DNA from: Alistipes sp.
GTDB taxonomy: Bacteria > Bacteroidota > Bacteroidia > Bacteroidales > Rikenellaceae
NCBI GenBank assembly: GCA_017630455.1
Contig: JAGBVG010000063.1
Location: forward strand, 1 to 64,000
DNA: 64,000 bases
Direction of reading: 5' to 3'
Part shown: positions 8,931 through 17,179 of the stretch, one piece after another
How positions within the stretch are numbered: position 1 is the stretch's first letter
Layout of the letters: each line of letters starts with the position of its first letter
Notes under the pieces: generated by a model
The model's input: only the letters and a program-made list of their open reading frames with translations
The model's database searches: none
Told to the model about the DNA's origin: nothing
Translations under genes and position numbers: made by a program

Positions 8931-10325
8931 TTATTTGTCTTGTGAAATTTGTTCTATTTCGGAAATAAACCTCTTAGCTAACGCATCGGCCTCCTCCATA
9001 GTATGTGCCTCGGTGTAAATACGTATTATAGGCTCGGTGTTGGACTTGCGGAGGTGCACCCAGCTCTCTGCAAAATCAATCTTCACGCCGTCAATATCGT
9101 TGACTCTCTCGCCTGAGTATCTGCTTTTTATGGTCGATAGAATCTTGTCCACATCAATCTCTGGCGTAAGTTCAATCTTATTCTTCGATGCGAAGTACGC
9201 AGGGTATGTCTTACGTAACTCCGACATAGTCATATCGAGACCTGCAAAATAGGTCAAAAAGAGAGCAACGCCGACAAGTGCATCGCGGCCATAGTGAAGC
9301 TCTGGGTAGATAACTCCGCCGTTACCCTCGCCGCCAATCACAGCGCCTGTCTCCTTCATTTTCTTCACCACATTCACCTCGCCCACAGCTGCTGCGGCAT
9401 ACGAGCATCCCTCGTAGCGAGCTGTTACGTCGCTCAGTGCGCGCGACGACGACAGGTTCGACACGGTGTTGCCCTTGGTATGCTTCAGAACGTAATCTGC
9501 TACTGCCACCAATGTATACTCCTCGACAAACATCTCGCCATTCTCCATCACAAATGCCAGACGATCCACGTCAGGGTCTACGACAATACCCATATCTGCG
9601 CCCTCCTTGCGGATAACCTCCGAAATCTCGGTGAGGTTCTCGGGTAGTGGCTCAGGGTTATGCGCGAACTCTCCCGTAGGCTCGCAGTTAAGCTCCACCA
9701 CCTCGCAGCCAAACTCCCTCAGCAGTGCGGGAATCACCACGCCACCAATAGAGTTCACGGCATCCACAACAACCTTGAACTTGCGCTCTCGGATACGCTC
9801 CACATCCACCAGCGGCAATGCCAACACCTGCTCGATATGCTTAGGATTGAAATCCTCGAGCAGCACCACCTTGCCAATCTCGTCAATGGTAGGGTAGTTG
9901 TACGACATATCCTCAGCCATCTGTAGCACCTCCTTACCCTCGATATCGTCGAGGAACTCGCCACGCTCATTGAGGAGTTTCAGGGCGTTCCACTGACGAG
10001 GGTTGTGCGACGCGGTGATGATGATGCCGCCATCAGCCTTATGTGTGATAACGGCCATCTCCGTGCCTGGAGTGGTGCAGAGACCCACGTTTATAACATC
10101 GCATCCTGTGCCGAGGAGTGTACCCTCTACCAGCGAGTCGACCATCGAGCCTGAGATGCGTGCATCGCGACCTACGACGATTGTGGTGCGCTTCTGTGGG
10201 TTCTTGCTCTTTATGAAGCGTGCGTATGCTGTTGTAAACTTCACAACATCTATCGGAGTGAGGTTCTGGGCAGGGCAACCACCTATGGTGCCACGTATTC
10301 CCGATATTGATTTTATAAGTGTCAT
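8931..10325 (-). CDS. glmM: Phosphoglucosamine mutase (alpha-D-phosphohexomutase family)
   Basis: The enzyme interconverts glucosamine-6-phosphate and glucosamine-1-phosphate on the way to UDP-GlcNAc for peptidoglycan and lipid A. The phosphoserine loop TASHNP is at 104-109 with Ser106 as the phosphate carrier. The metal-binding loop DPDVDRLAF and the sugar-binding GEGNGGV motif follow. The C-terminal phosphate-binding region contains RKSNTEPIIRIYTEA. I start at 10325, giving 464 residues beginning MTLIKSISGIRGTIGG, because SGIRG is the usual N-terminus; the in-frame extension to 10448 is AT-rich promoter DNA. A phosphomannomutase activity in the same superfamily is possible, but sequence style and length favour GlmM. 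Confidence 0.88.
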   Translation of the reverse strand: MTLIKSISGIRGTIGGCPAQNLTPIDVVKFTTAYARFIKSKNPQKRTTIVVGRDARISGSMVDSLVEGTLLGTGCDVINVGLCTTPGTEMAVITHKADGGIIITASHNPRQWNALKLLNERGEFLDDIEGKEVLQMAEDMSYNYPTIDEIGKVVLLEDFNPKHIEQVLALPLVDVERIRERKFKVVVDAVNSIGGVVIPALLREFGCEVVELNCEPTGEFAHNPEPLPENLTEISEVIRKEGADMGIVVDPDVDRLAFVMENGEMFVEEYTLVAVADYVLKHTKGNTVSNLSSSRALSDVTARYEGCSYAAAAVGEVNVVKKMKETGAVIGGEGNGGVIYPELHYGRDALVGVALFLTYFAGLDMTMSELRKTYPAYFASKNKIELTPEIDVDKILSTIKSRYSGERVNDIDGVKIDFAESWVHLRKSNTEPIIRIYTEAHTMEEADALAKRFISEIEQISQDK

Positions 10326-10373
10326 CGAGTGTAAAAAATTAAAAAAACGGGGCAAAAGTTTTGCTATTTCTGA

Positions 10374-10381
10374 CAAAAATA
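10374..10381 (-). promoter_or_regulatory. Likely -7 box for glmM
   Basis: On the minus strand this reads TATTTTTG, matching TAnnTTTG, about 49 bp upstream of the glmM ATG. A clean TTTG at 19 bp upstream is not present. The divergent phosphorylase gene starts at 10421, so this short gap must hold both promoters. Confidence 0.5.
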
Positions 10382-10420
10382 TTAATTTTACGCGAATATT
10401 AAAAATAAATTGGAGATAAA

Positions 10421-11308
10421 ATGTTAAGAGATATGAGAACAATACCATCTTCTGAGCTGATTATCAATGGTGATGGCTCTATATTCCATCTCCATTTGAA
10501 GCCCGAGCAGCTTGCCGATATTGTTATTTTGGTTGGTGATCCAGGCCGTGTGGCTATGATTGCGGAGTACTTCGATACCAAGGAGTGCGAGGTTGCTAAT
10601 CGCGAGTTCCTCACCATCACCGGAACATATAAGGGCAAGCGTATGACAGTTCTGTCTACGGGTATTGGTATTGGTAACATCGACATCTGCGTCACAGAGC
10701 TCGATGCGCTGGCAAATATCGACTTCAAGAGTCGTCAGGTGAAGGATAAGTTCCGCCAGCTGACCCTCGTGCGCCTCGGAACCTCGGGAGCTATACAGCG
10801 CGATATCGAGGTTGGTGAGGTGGTATTCTCACGCACATCCCTTGGCTTCGATGGACTCCTCTCATACTACGAGGGTCGCGACTCAGTTTGCGATCTCGAC
10901 CTCGAGCGTGCCTTCGAGGAGCATACATCGTGGTACTCGAAGCTCCCTGCACCATACTTCGTGAATGCAGATAAGGAGTTGTTCGAGCTCTTCAAGGACT
11001 CCACACGCGAGGGTATCACCATCGCAGCACCGGGATTCTACGCTCCACAGGGACGCTGGGTGCGTATCGCGCCACACGACAAGAGTCTCAATGAGAAGAT
11101 AGAGTCGTTCCGCTATGGTGAGCGTCGCATCACCAACTTCGAGATGGAGGGTTCTGCACTTGCAGGTCTCTCTGCACTCCTCGGACACCGCGCGGCAACC
11201 ATCTGTACCATCATCGCGCAGCGCGTGGCGAAGGATGCCTGCACTGATTATAAGCCGTTTGTTCGTAGGATGATTGAGATGGCATTAGACAGATTATCTT
11301 TGTTGTGA
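10421..11308 (+). CDS. Nucleoside phosphorylase (uridine phosphorylase-like)
   Basis: This 295-residue enzyme belongs to the PNP/UDP phosphorylase family, which splits nucleosides with phosphate to give a free base and (deoxy)ribose-1-phosphate in salvage. The phosphate-binding GDPGRV is at 39-44, the STGIGIGN strand-turn near 80, RLGTSGAIQ near 123, and the ribose-binding FEMEGSAL block in the last quarter. The product is longer than E. coli Udp (about 253), with an N-terminal extension beginning SSELIINGDGSIFHL that is common in the Bacteroidota subgroup. Whether pyrimidine or purine nucleosides are used is unresolved. Its final codons and TGA stop form the outer arm of a palindromic repeat (11297-11425), so this element shapes the end of the gene. 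Confidence 0.85.
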   Translation: MLRDMRTIPSSELIINGDGSIFHLHLKPEQLADIVILVGDPGRVAMIAEYFDTKECEVANREFLTITGTYKGKRMTVLSTGIGIGNIDICVTELDALANIDFKSRQVKDKFRQLTLVRLGTSGAIQRDIEVGEVVFSRTSLGFDGLLSYYEGRDSVCDLDLERAFEEHTSWYSKLPAPYFVNADKELFELFKDSTREGITIAAPGFYAPQGRWVRIAPHDKSLNEKIESFRYGERRITNFEMEGSALAGLSALLGHRAATICTIIAQRVAKDACTDYKPFVRRMIEMALDRLSLL

Positions 11309-11425
11309 TAAGGCAGCCATCTGCGGCCGCTAACGAATATTCTCAGCAATGGGCAGTACGCCCAAGTACAGCCATCGCCTCGAAATTCGCCGAGCGTTGC
11401 ATCTGCAGCCTTCTGACAACAAAGA
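11297..11425 (+). repeat. Long palindromic intergenic element, family 1 copy A
   Basis: The 129-bp element has near-perfect ends: TCTTTGTTGT-GAT-AAGGC on the left and GCCTT-CTG-ACAACAAAGA on the right. A middle stem (CGCTAACGAAT with ATTCGCCGAGCG) and an inner hairpin (ATGGGCAGTAC with GTACAGCCAT around GCCCAA) complete a three-tier stem. Copies B, C, D and E share the plan. The left arm contains the stop codon of the phosphorylase gene. Confidence 0.85.
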
Positions 11426-11510
11426 GGTAGCTGCGAAGGAGGAATTGACCCAACAAAAAAAAATTAAGAAAAAACTGAAACAAATAATAAACAAAATAAA
11501 CTAAACCATT

Positions 11511-12638
11511 ATGAAATTTACAGTATCAAGTTCAGCATTGCTTTCGGTGCTTGCCACAACTGGTAAGGTTATCAGCAACAAAAATACACTCCCTATCCTC
11601 GACTATTTTCTCCTCGAGCTTAAGGGTGAGACTCTTACGGTGACCACCTCAGACCTAGAGACCACTCTCGTTGGTTCACTCAAGGTCGACAAGGTAGAGC
11701 GCGAGGGTGTCATCGCAGCACCTGGAAAGCTTATGCTCGACTCTCTCAAGGAGTTCCCAGATATGCCACTCGAGTTTGATGTTAACGACTCTACTTGGGA
11801 GATCAAGGTACGCTGGGCAAGCGGCTCGCTCTCTATCCCTGGTGCGAGTGCTGTGAGCTACCCTGCAATGCAGACCATAGGTGCTGAGTGCAAGGAGATT
11901 CTTCTCGACGTAGATATGCTTATCGCAGGTATCAACAAGACCATCTTTGCAACTGCCGATGACGAGCTTCGCCCTGTGATGAATGGTGTATACTTCAACT
12001 TTGAGGAGGGTAAGGTTACATTCGTGGCTACCGATGCTCATAAGCTCGTGCGCTCTGTAGCGGAGTGTGCAGATGTCGATTTCAATGCTTCGTTCATCCT
12101 TCCTAAGAAGCCTGCAAACCTTTTGAAGGGTGTGCTTCTCAAGGAGGAGGAGCCTATCCGCGTAGTATTCGACGCTAAGAACGTGACATTCGAGCTCAAG
12201 AACCACAAGTTCGTGTGCCGCCTCATCGAGGGTAACTATCCTAACTACAATGCTGTAATCCCTACGGCTAACCCTAACAAGGTGCTTGTAGACCGCGTAG
12301 AGCTTGTTAACGGCATTAAGCGCGTAGCCGTATGTTCAAACCCTACGACAAACCTCATTCGTATGGATATCTCGAACAACCGCATCAGCCTCGCAGCGCA
12401 GGATATCGACTTCTCAGTATCTGCTAACGAGACCATCTCTTGTAGCTACGACGGCAACCCTGTGACCATCGGCTTCAAGTCTACATTCCTCGTTGAGATT
12501 CTCAACAACATCGACACTCCAACCGTGATGATCGAGCTTGCAGACTCTACACGTGCCGGTGTTTTCAAGCCTGTGTATGACGATAAGCACAGCGGCGAGG
12601 TGTTGATGCTTCTTATGCCAATGATGATCAACGCCTAA
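11511..12638 (+). CDS. dnaN: DNA polymerase III beta sliding clamp
   Basis: The 375-residue protein forms the dimeric ring that tethers DNA polymerase III and other partners to DNA. It opens MKFTVSSSALLSVLATTGKV and shows the usual three clamp domains of about 120 residues, with IPGASAVSYPAM and FILPKKPANLL blocks and the late TNLIRMDISNNRISL. The C-terminus ends EVLMLLMPMMINA, matching the conserved MPM(R/M) end that lines the partner-binding pocket. The leader (11426-11510) is A-rich with no clear TAnnTTTG box. Element copy B begins directly after the stop codon. This dnaN is not beside dnaA; it lies upstream of a DnaQ-like exonuclease gene, with tandem repeats between. Confidence 0.97.
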   Translation: MKFTVSSSALLSVLATTGKVISNKNTLPILDYFLLELKGETLTVTTSDLETTLVGSLKVDKVEREGVIAAPGKLMLDSLKEFPDMPLEFDVNDSTWEIKVRWASGSLSIPGASAVSYPAMQTIGAECKEILLDVDMLIAGINKTIFATADDELRPVMNGVYFNFEEGKVTFVATDAHKLVRSVAECADVDFNASFILPKKPANLLKGVLLKEEEPIRVVFDAKNVTFELKNHKFVCRLIEGNYPNYNAVIPTANPNKVLVDRVELVNGIKRVAVCSNPTTNLIRMDISNNRISLAAQDIDFSVSANETISCSYDGNPVTIGFKSTFLVEILNNIDTPTVMIELADSTRAGVFKPVYDDKHSGEVLMLLMPMMINA

Positions 12639-12767
12639 ATTTTATCGTGATAGAGCAGCATCTACTGCCGCTAATGAATATTCTTAGCAATGGGCAGTAT
12701 GCTTTAGTACAGCCCATCGCCAAGAAATTCGCCGAGCGTTGTATCTACTACTCTCTAACGATAAAAT
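12639..12767 (+). repeat. Family 1 element copy B
   Basis: Exactly 129 bp, starting on the base after the dnaN stop. Ends are ATTTTATCGT-GAT-AGAG and CTCT-CTA-ACGATAAAAT: a different sequence from copy A but still fully complementary outside the conserved interior loop. The core (ATGGGCAGTAT, GTACAGCCCAT) and middle arm (GAAATTCGCCGAGCG) match copies A and D. Confidence 0.85.
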
Positions 12768-12768
12768 A

Positions 12769-12893
12769 ATTGTTGTGATAAAGGGTCATCTTCGGCACCA
12801 AACTCATTGTCTCGAATGGGGATGTACGCCCAGTACACTCCCATCCGTGCCAATTTCGATTTGGTACCAAATCTAACCCCTTCTTACAACAAA
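12769..12893 (+). repeat. Family 1 element copy C, in tandem with copy B
   Basis: About 125 bp, beginning one base after copy B. Outer arms are ATTGTTGT-GAT-AAAGGG and CCCCTT-CTT-ACAACAAAT. The inner hairpin is ATGGGGATGTAC with GTACACTCCCAT; both arms have changed relative to A and D but remain complementary. The middle arms are CGGCACCAAA and TTTGGTACC-type. The rest of this gap (12894-13012) shows no clear motif apart from a short AT-rich stretch before the next gene. Confidence 0.85.
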
Positions 12894-13012
12894 TCTCGCG
12901 CTGAGGGAGGTGGGCGTTGGAGGGTTACGATGAGTATAAATGGCTAACTCCTTAAATTCCTTATAGCTTCCTGCAGCCCTATAGTCCTTGTGTAAAACAA
13001 AAAATGTAGACT

Positions 13013-13774
13013 ATGAACTTAAAACTAAAACGTCCAATAGTATTCTTCGACCTGGAGACAACGGGTGTCGATACCGCCACGGACCGCATCGTGGAGATCT
13101 CGCTTGTGAAGATCGGTGTTGATGGCACCAAGAGTGTCAAGACACGCCGTATAAATCCCGAGATGCACATCCCCGAGGAGGCTACGGCAGTGCACGGCAT
13201 CACAGACGACGATGTCAAGGATGAGCCTACATTCCGCCAGATAGCCAAGTCGCTGGCGCAGTATATCGAGGGTTGTGACTTCGGAGGTTTCAACTCCAAT
13301 CGTTTCGACCTCCCGGTGCTTGTCGAGGAGTTTATGCGTGCGGGGGTGGATGTCGACTTCCGCAAGCGTAAGTTTGTCGATGTGCAGACCATATTCCACC
13401 GCAAGGAGCAGCGTACGTTGGTTGCAGCGTATAAGTTCTACTGCGACAAGGACCTCGAGAATGCCCACTCTGCTGAGGCCGACACCTTGGCTACATACGA
13501 GGTGCTGGAGGCGCAGATAGAGCGTTACCCCGACATTGGCGACACGGTAGAGAAGTTGGCGGAGTTCTCATCTACGGGTATGAGTGTCGACTTTGCAGGT
13601 CGCATCGCGCTCAACGACAAGGGAGAGGAGATCTTCACATTCGGTAAGTATCGCGGCCAGAGCGTCGAGGAGATATTCCGCAAGGAGCCGAGCTACTACA
13701 AGTGGATGATGGATGGCGACTTCCCGCAGTATACCAAGAAGGTAATCACCGAGATACGTCTAAGAATAAAGTAA
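13013..13774 (+). CDS. DnaQ-like 3'-5' exonuclease (DEDDh), DNA polymerase III epsilon-type
   Basis: The 253-residue protein has the DEDDh exonuclease motifs: Exo I FFDLETTG at 11-18 with D13 and E15, Exo II in GFNSNRFDLPVL, and Exo III HSAEADTLATYEV with the catalytic His and Asp. Such domains proofread newly made DNA or degrade 3' ends. After residue 190 comes a short module (FTFGKYRGQSVEEI ... YYKWMMDGDFP) resembling the exodeoxyribonuclease X C-terminal domain. This suits either a proofreading subunit or an independent repair nuclease, and I cannot choose between them. The downstream LysM gene starts 1 bp after the stop. It is probably first in a four-gene operon with that gene, rex and an FMN adenylyltransferase. 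Confidence 0.88.
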   Translation: MNLKLKRPIVFFDLETTGVDTATDRIVEISLVKIGVDGTKSVKTRRINPEMHIPEEATAVHGITDDDVKDEPTFRQIAKSLAQYIEGCDFGGFNSNRFDLPVLVEEFMRAGVDVDFRKRKFVDVQTIFHRKEQRTLVAAYKFYCDKDLENAHSAEADTLATYEVLEAQIERYPDIGDTVEKLAEFSSTGMSVDFAGRIALNDKGEEIFTFGKYRGQSVEEIFRKEPSYYKWMMDGDFPQYTKKVITEIRLRIK

Positions 13775-13775
13775 T

Positions 13776-15743
13776 ATGAAGCGAGTTTCACTACTCCTTG
13801 CTATGCTGTTTATGGCTGTGACGATGGCTTTTGCAATAGAGCCGTCGAATATTGTTGTGACCGTAAACGGTAAACTCTATCACAAGCACTTCGTGGAGCG
13901 TGGGCAGACGCTATATGCCATTGCCAAGGCCTATGAGGTTGCCGAGAGCGAGATTATGGAGTGTAACGTAGGTCTTACGGCCGAGAACCTTCGTGCCGGA
14001 GAGACCATCCTTGTGCCTCATACCGCGGAGAATGGTAAGGAGCGCAAGGTGCAGGATGTCGCGCCAAAGACGGTGGATAAGAAGAAGTTTCTTGCCCACA
14101 CCGTCATTAAGGGCGACACGCTCTATAGCATCGCACGAAAGTATAAGATCTCCATTGCGCAGCTCGAGAGGGATAATCCCGACATCGATATCGACAACCT
14201 TGCCGTTGGCGACATACTCCTTGTGCGTCGTGCCGAGCGTGGCTATGCCTCGGCGGATGATATAGAGCGTGAGCTTGCGGCGCGCCAGAGTCGCCAGAGC
14301 ATTGCGAGCCAGGCTTCGGATGGTGGTCTGAGGGATAGCGAGCATCGTGTGACGGTGGGTGAGACGGTCTACTCTCTTTCACGCCGCGCAGGTATGAGCG
14401 AGGAGGAGTTTATGGCTCTCAATGGCCTTAGCTCCTATAGCGACCTGAAGATAGGTATGGTGGTGCGCCTTAAGGCCGAGAAGCACTCTCCTATTGTGGA
14501 AATAGCATCGGAGGAGGATCGACGTGAGCCACGTGGCGAGAAGCGTCGCCAGAGGGATGAAGTTCGCGAGGCTGATACCCCAGATACTATCGCCTATGGC
14601 GATTCGCCGCTCGAAGTGGAGAGCGTTGCAGATGGTGATGCACCGCGTTTGGATGTGGAGTTTAAGCCGCTGGAGACCTACCATACGCTTCAGTTGGCTA
14701 TGCTTCTGCCATTCCACAACAACGAAAAGGTAAACCCCTATTTCGTTGATTTCTATCGCGGCGTACTCCTTGCTATGGAGGATCTAAAGGCTGAGGGTTA
14801 TGATATAAACCTCTCTGTATTCGATACTTATGGTCGTGAGGAGAGGGTCGATGAGATTGTAGCTAACGAGGAGGCGTTCCACGCTGCGCAGCTGATCATA
14901 GGTCCTGTATACGAGGGTGAGCTTAGCCGCGTTGTAGGCTTCGCCGAGGAGAGGGGTATTCCTGTTATCTCGCCTCTTGCAGACATCGTCTCATTGCAGA
15001 GCCCTGTGTTGTTCCAGATGCAGGCCGAGGGTAGCTACAAGAGTGCCAAGCTCGCAAATATCTTCGATGGCTCGAGGGAGATTGTTAAGATCTATGCCAA
15101 CTCTGTGGATGGAGATTTCAACTCCGAGGTGTCGCAGCTCGCTGCTGGTGCCTCTGTCACAGCTCTTAACTACCACTTCGACCGAGGTTCGTTCTTCTAC
15201 GTTCGCAATGCCGATGGATCCAGTGGTGAGGAGATCGACATCACAGAGTTTATGTGTACCAAGAGCCCCAAGGCTTTTGTCATCGTTGCCAAGTCCGACA
15301 CGGATGTGGATCGCATCCTTACGACCTTAGCCTCTACTAAGTCGTCGGTCGTGGCGCGCAGTATGGGTTATGGCGACTATGTTGTGGTGGGTAATCGTAA
15401 GTGGAAGCAGAGTGCCACCATCGAGAAGCAGTCGTTCTTCCGCAACAACACCATCTTCATCGTGCCTTACTATGCCAACCGCAGCGATGAGAGTATCCGC
15501 ATCTTCGACAGCCGCTACGTTAAGGCTTTCGATGCACTCCCTACGATGTACTCCTATCGTGGCTACGATGCAGCTATGATATTCTGTCGCAAGATGTTCC
15601 AGGGTATCGATGCGCAGATCTTCGAGGAGATATTCAAGCCTTTGGCAACGCCATACAACTTTGTGTATGAGGGTGGTCACTACCTGAATAACTATTGGAT
15701 CAAAGAGCAGTATAACGGCAACTTCACGATATCGGTGGAGTAA
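13776..15743 (+). CDS. LysM protein with a type I periplasmic-binding (receptor) domain
   Basis: The 655-residue exported protein has a signal peptide (about 1-20, LLLAMLFMAVTMAFA) and three LysM modules that bind peptidoglycan: about 33-70 (RGQTLYAIAKAYEV), 108-145 (KGDTLYSIARKYKIS) and 190-228 (GETVYSLSRRAGM). An acidic and basic linker of about 70 residues follows (EDRREPRGEKRRQRDEVRE). From about 305 to the end lies a PBP1-type alpha/beta domain (LAMLLPFHNNEKVNPYFVDF, LIIGPVYEGE) of the ABC substrate-binding/LpoA-like class. A wall-anchored sensor or an activator of peptidoglycan synthesis is plausible, but the ligand is unknown. It lies within the exonuclease-rex operon. Confidence 0.85.
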   Translation: MKRVSLLLAMLFMAVTMAFAIEPSNIVVTVNGKLYHKHFVERGQTLYAIAKAYEVAESEIMECNVGLTAENLRAGETILVPHTAENGKERKVQDVAPKTVDKKKFLAHTVIKGDTLYSIARKYKISIAQLERDNPDIDIDNLAVGDILLVRRAERGYASADDIERELAARQSRQSIASQASDGGLRDSEHRVTVGETVYSLSRRAGMSEEEFMALNGLSSYSDLKIGMVVRLKAEKHSPIVEIASEEDRREPRGEKRRQRDEVREADTPDTIAYGDSPLEVESVADGDAPRLDVEFKPLETYHTLQLAMLLPFHNNEKVNPYFVDFYRGVLLAMEDLKAEGYDINLSVFDTYGREERVDEIVANEEAFHAAQLIIGPVYEGELSRVVGFAEERGIPVISPLADIVSLQSPVLFQMQAEGSYKSAKLANIFDGSREIVKIYANSVDGDFNSEVSQLAAGASVTALNYHFDRGSFFYVRNADGSSGEEIDITEFMCTKSPKAFVIVAKSDTDVDRILTTLASTKSSVVARSMGYGDYVVVGNRKWKQSATIEKQSFFRNNTIFIVPYYANRSDESIRIFDSRYVKAFDALPTMYSYRGYDAAMIFCRKMFQGIDAQIFEEIFKPLATPYNFVYEGGHYLNNYWIKEQYNGNFTISVE

Positions 15744-15755
15744 ACAACTATCACT

Positions 15756-16400
15756 ATGGCAAATATATCATCATCCATACCCGAAAAGACCATCGAGCGA
15801 CTCAGTGAGTATCGTCGCACGTTGCTGAAGTGTCACGCGCAGGGTATCACACATATCTTCTCGCACGTTTTGGCGGGTATGCACGGCATCACGGCGGTTC
15901 AGGTGCGCCGTGACCTGATGCTCATAGGCTTCTCTTCGGATACCAAGAAGGGTTATGACGTGAAGGTGCTTATCGACTTTATCAATGACATCCTCTACTC
16001 CGAGCAGCCTATGAATATGGCCATCATCGGTATGGGTCACCTCGGCCAAGCTGTCACAAAGTACTTCAATGGTAAGGGTCTCAAGCTCCGCATCACCGCG
16101 GCATTCGATATTGATGAGCGGAAGGTGGGAACAACCATCGACAACATACCTTGCTACCATATCGACGAGTTTGAGGAGATGGTCGAGGAGCTGGATATCA
16201 GCATTGTGATTGTCTCGTCGCCAACATCTGTGGCTGCAAACCTCGTGCTGCCTATCATTAACGCAGGTATCAAGGGTGTGCTTAACTTTACCTCTGCGCC
16301 GCTCAACTTCCCGCAGGGTATCGTCGTGGAGAACTACGATATCACCACGCTCTTGGAGAAGGTCGCCTACTTCGTAAAGGTTGCAGAGGAGAACGCATAA
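15756..16400 (+). CDS. rex: Redox-sensing transcriptional repressor Rex
   Basis: Rex represses fermentation and respiration genes and leaves DNA when NADH rises. The 214-residue protein has the winged-helix N-terminus (TIERLSEYRRTLLKC, ITAVQVRRDLMLIG) and a Rossmann domain with the dinucleotide loop GMGHLG at 92-97, then AAFDIDERKVG and the IVSSPTSVA region. The C-terminal swapped helix (TTLLEKVAYFVKVAEEN) is present. It starts 12 bp after the LysM gene and is followed by the FMN adenylyltransferase gene after 4 bp. I saw no obvious Rex operator (TTGTGA-type palindrome with a central AT run) in its own upstream region. Confidence 0.95.
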   Translation: MANISSSIPEKTIERLSEYRRTLLKCHAQGITHIFSHVLAGMHGITAVQVRRDLMLIGFSSDTKKGYDVKVLIDFINDILYSEQPMNMAIIGMGHLGQAVTKYFNGKGLKLRITAAFDIDERKVGTTIDNIPCYHIDEFEEMVEELDISIVIVSSPTSVAANLVLPIINAGIKGVLNFTSAPLNFPQGIVVENYDITTLLEKVAYFVKVAEENA

Positions 16401-16404
16401 GGCT

Positions 16405-17151
16405 ATGTGTGAGGAGTTCGTAAGATATGGTTTTTCGCGTATCGGCGATGAAACGCCTGTGGTTGCTACTATAGGCTCGTTCGATGGTGTGCATAGTGGT
16501 CACCGTGTGCTTATCGACCACCTCAGGGCTATGGCAGAGCGTCTCGGTGCGAGGAGTGTCGTGGTGACGTTCGACCCTCATCCGCGTATCGCGATGGGTC
16601 GGGATAACGGTATGGGGCTTCTCACCACGGTCGAGGAGCGCGCGTTGTTGCTTCGCGAGGCGGGCATTGATAACCTCGTTGTTGCACATTTCGATGATGA
16701 CTTCCGCCGCCGATCCTACGAGGAGTTTGTGGAGCGTAGCCTTGTTGGGGGGCTTGGTATGCGCGGTATGATTGTGGGGTATAACCACCGCTTAGGTCGT
16801 GGCTCGGAGGGTAACTACGAGCGTCTTGTGCCTTTGTCGGAGCGTTGCGGCTTTGCCTTGGAGTGCGTGGCGCAGCATAAGGTCGACGATTCCAAGGTCA
16901 GCTCCACGGTGGTGCGCGATGTGCTCGCTACGGGCGATATGGCGCGCGTGAAGGAGCTTCTCGGTGGCGATTATATCATCGCTGGTGATGCTGTGGATGG
17001 CGTTGTCGTAGTCTCTGACCCGCATAAGCTCCTGCCTCCCGATGGCGAGTATCGTGTTGCTATAAACAAGAAATCTGCGACCGCCACCATCAACAATCGC
17101 AGAGTAATTCTTTCAGAACCAATAACTGGCCACGTTGTATTACGCTTTTAA
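16405..17151 (+). CDS. FMN adenylyltransferase (RibF-like) with a degenerate riboflavin kinase domain
   Basis: The 248-residue protein should make FAD from FMN and ATP. The adenylyltransferase domain is complete: GSFDGVHSGH at 24-33, TFDPHP at 55-60, GYNHRLGRGSEG at 125-136, and SSTVVRD in the closing loop. After about residue 190 the usual riboflavin kinase domain is shortened: IIAGDAVDG and LLPPDGEYRVAI can still be aligned, but the PTAN nucleotide/flavin motif, the NVG.RPT block and the catalytic Glu are missing. A normal RibF is about 300 residues. The start at 16405 was chosen because it follows the rex stop by 4 bp; an upstream ATG at 16381 lies inside rex. An intact kinase is encoded at 39353-39724. 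Confidence 0.88.
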   Translation: MCEEFVRYGFSRIGDETPVVATIGSFDGVHSGHRVLIDHLRAMAERLGARSVVVTFDPHPRIAMGRDNGMGLLTTVEERALLLREAGIDNLVVAHFDDDFRRRSYEEFVERSLVGGLGMRGMIVGYNHRLGRGSEGNYERLVPLSERCGFALECVAQHKVDDSKVSSTVVRDVLATGDMARVKELLGGDYIIAGDAVDGVVVVSDPHKLLPPDGEYRVAINKKSATATINNRRVILSEPITGHVVLRF

Positions 17152-17179
17152 CTGGAAAGCGTCAATCCCCTTTTCCCTT

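Noticed and set aside
10326..10448. An N-terminal extension of GlmM starting at 10448.
   Set aside because: The extra residues are AT-rich in origin, overlap the divergent phosphorylase gene, and precede the conserved SISGIRG N-terminus.
12639..12893. The tandem palindromes might be read as a CRISPR array.
   Set aside because: There are only two units, the sequences differ, there are no spacers of even length, and no cas gene is present; each unit is itself a palindrome.
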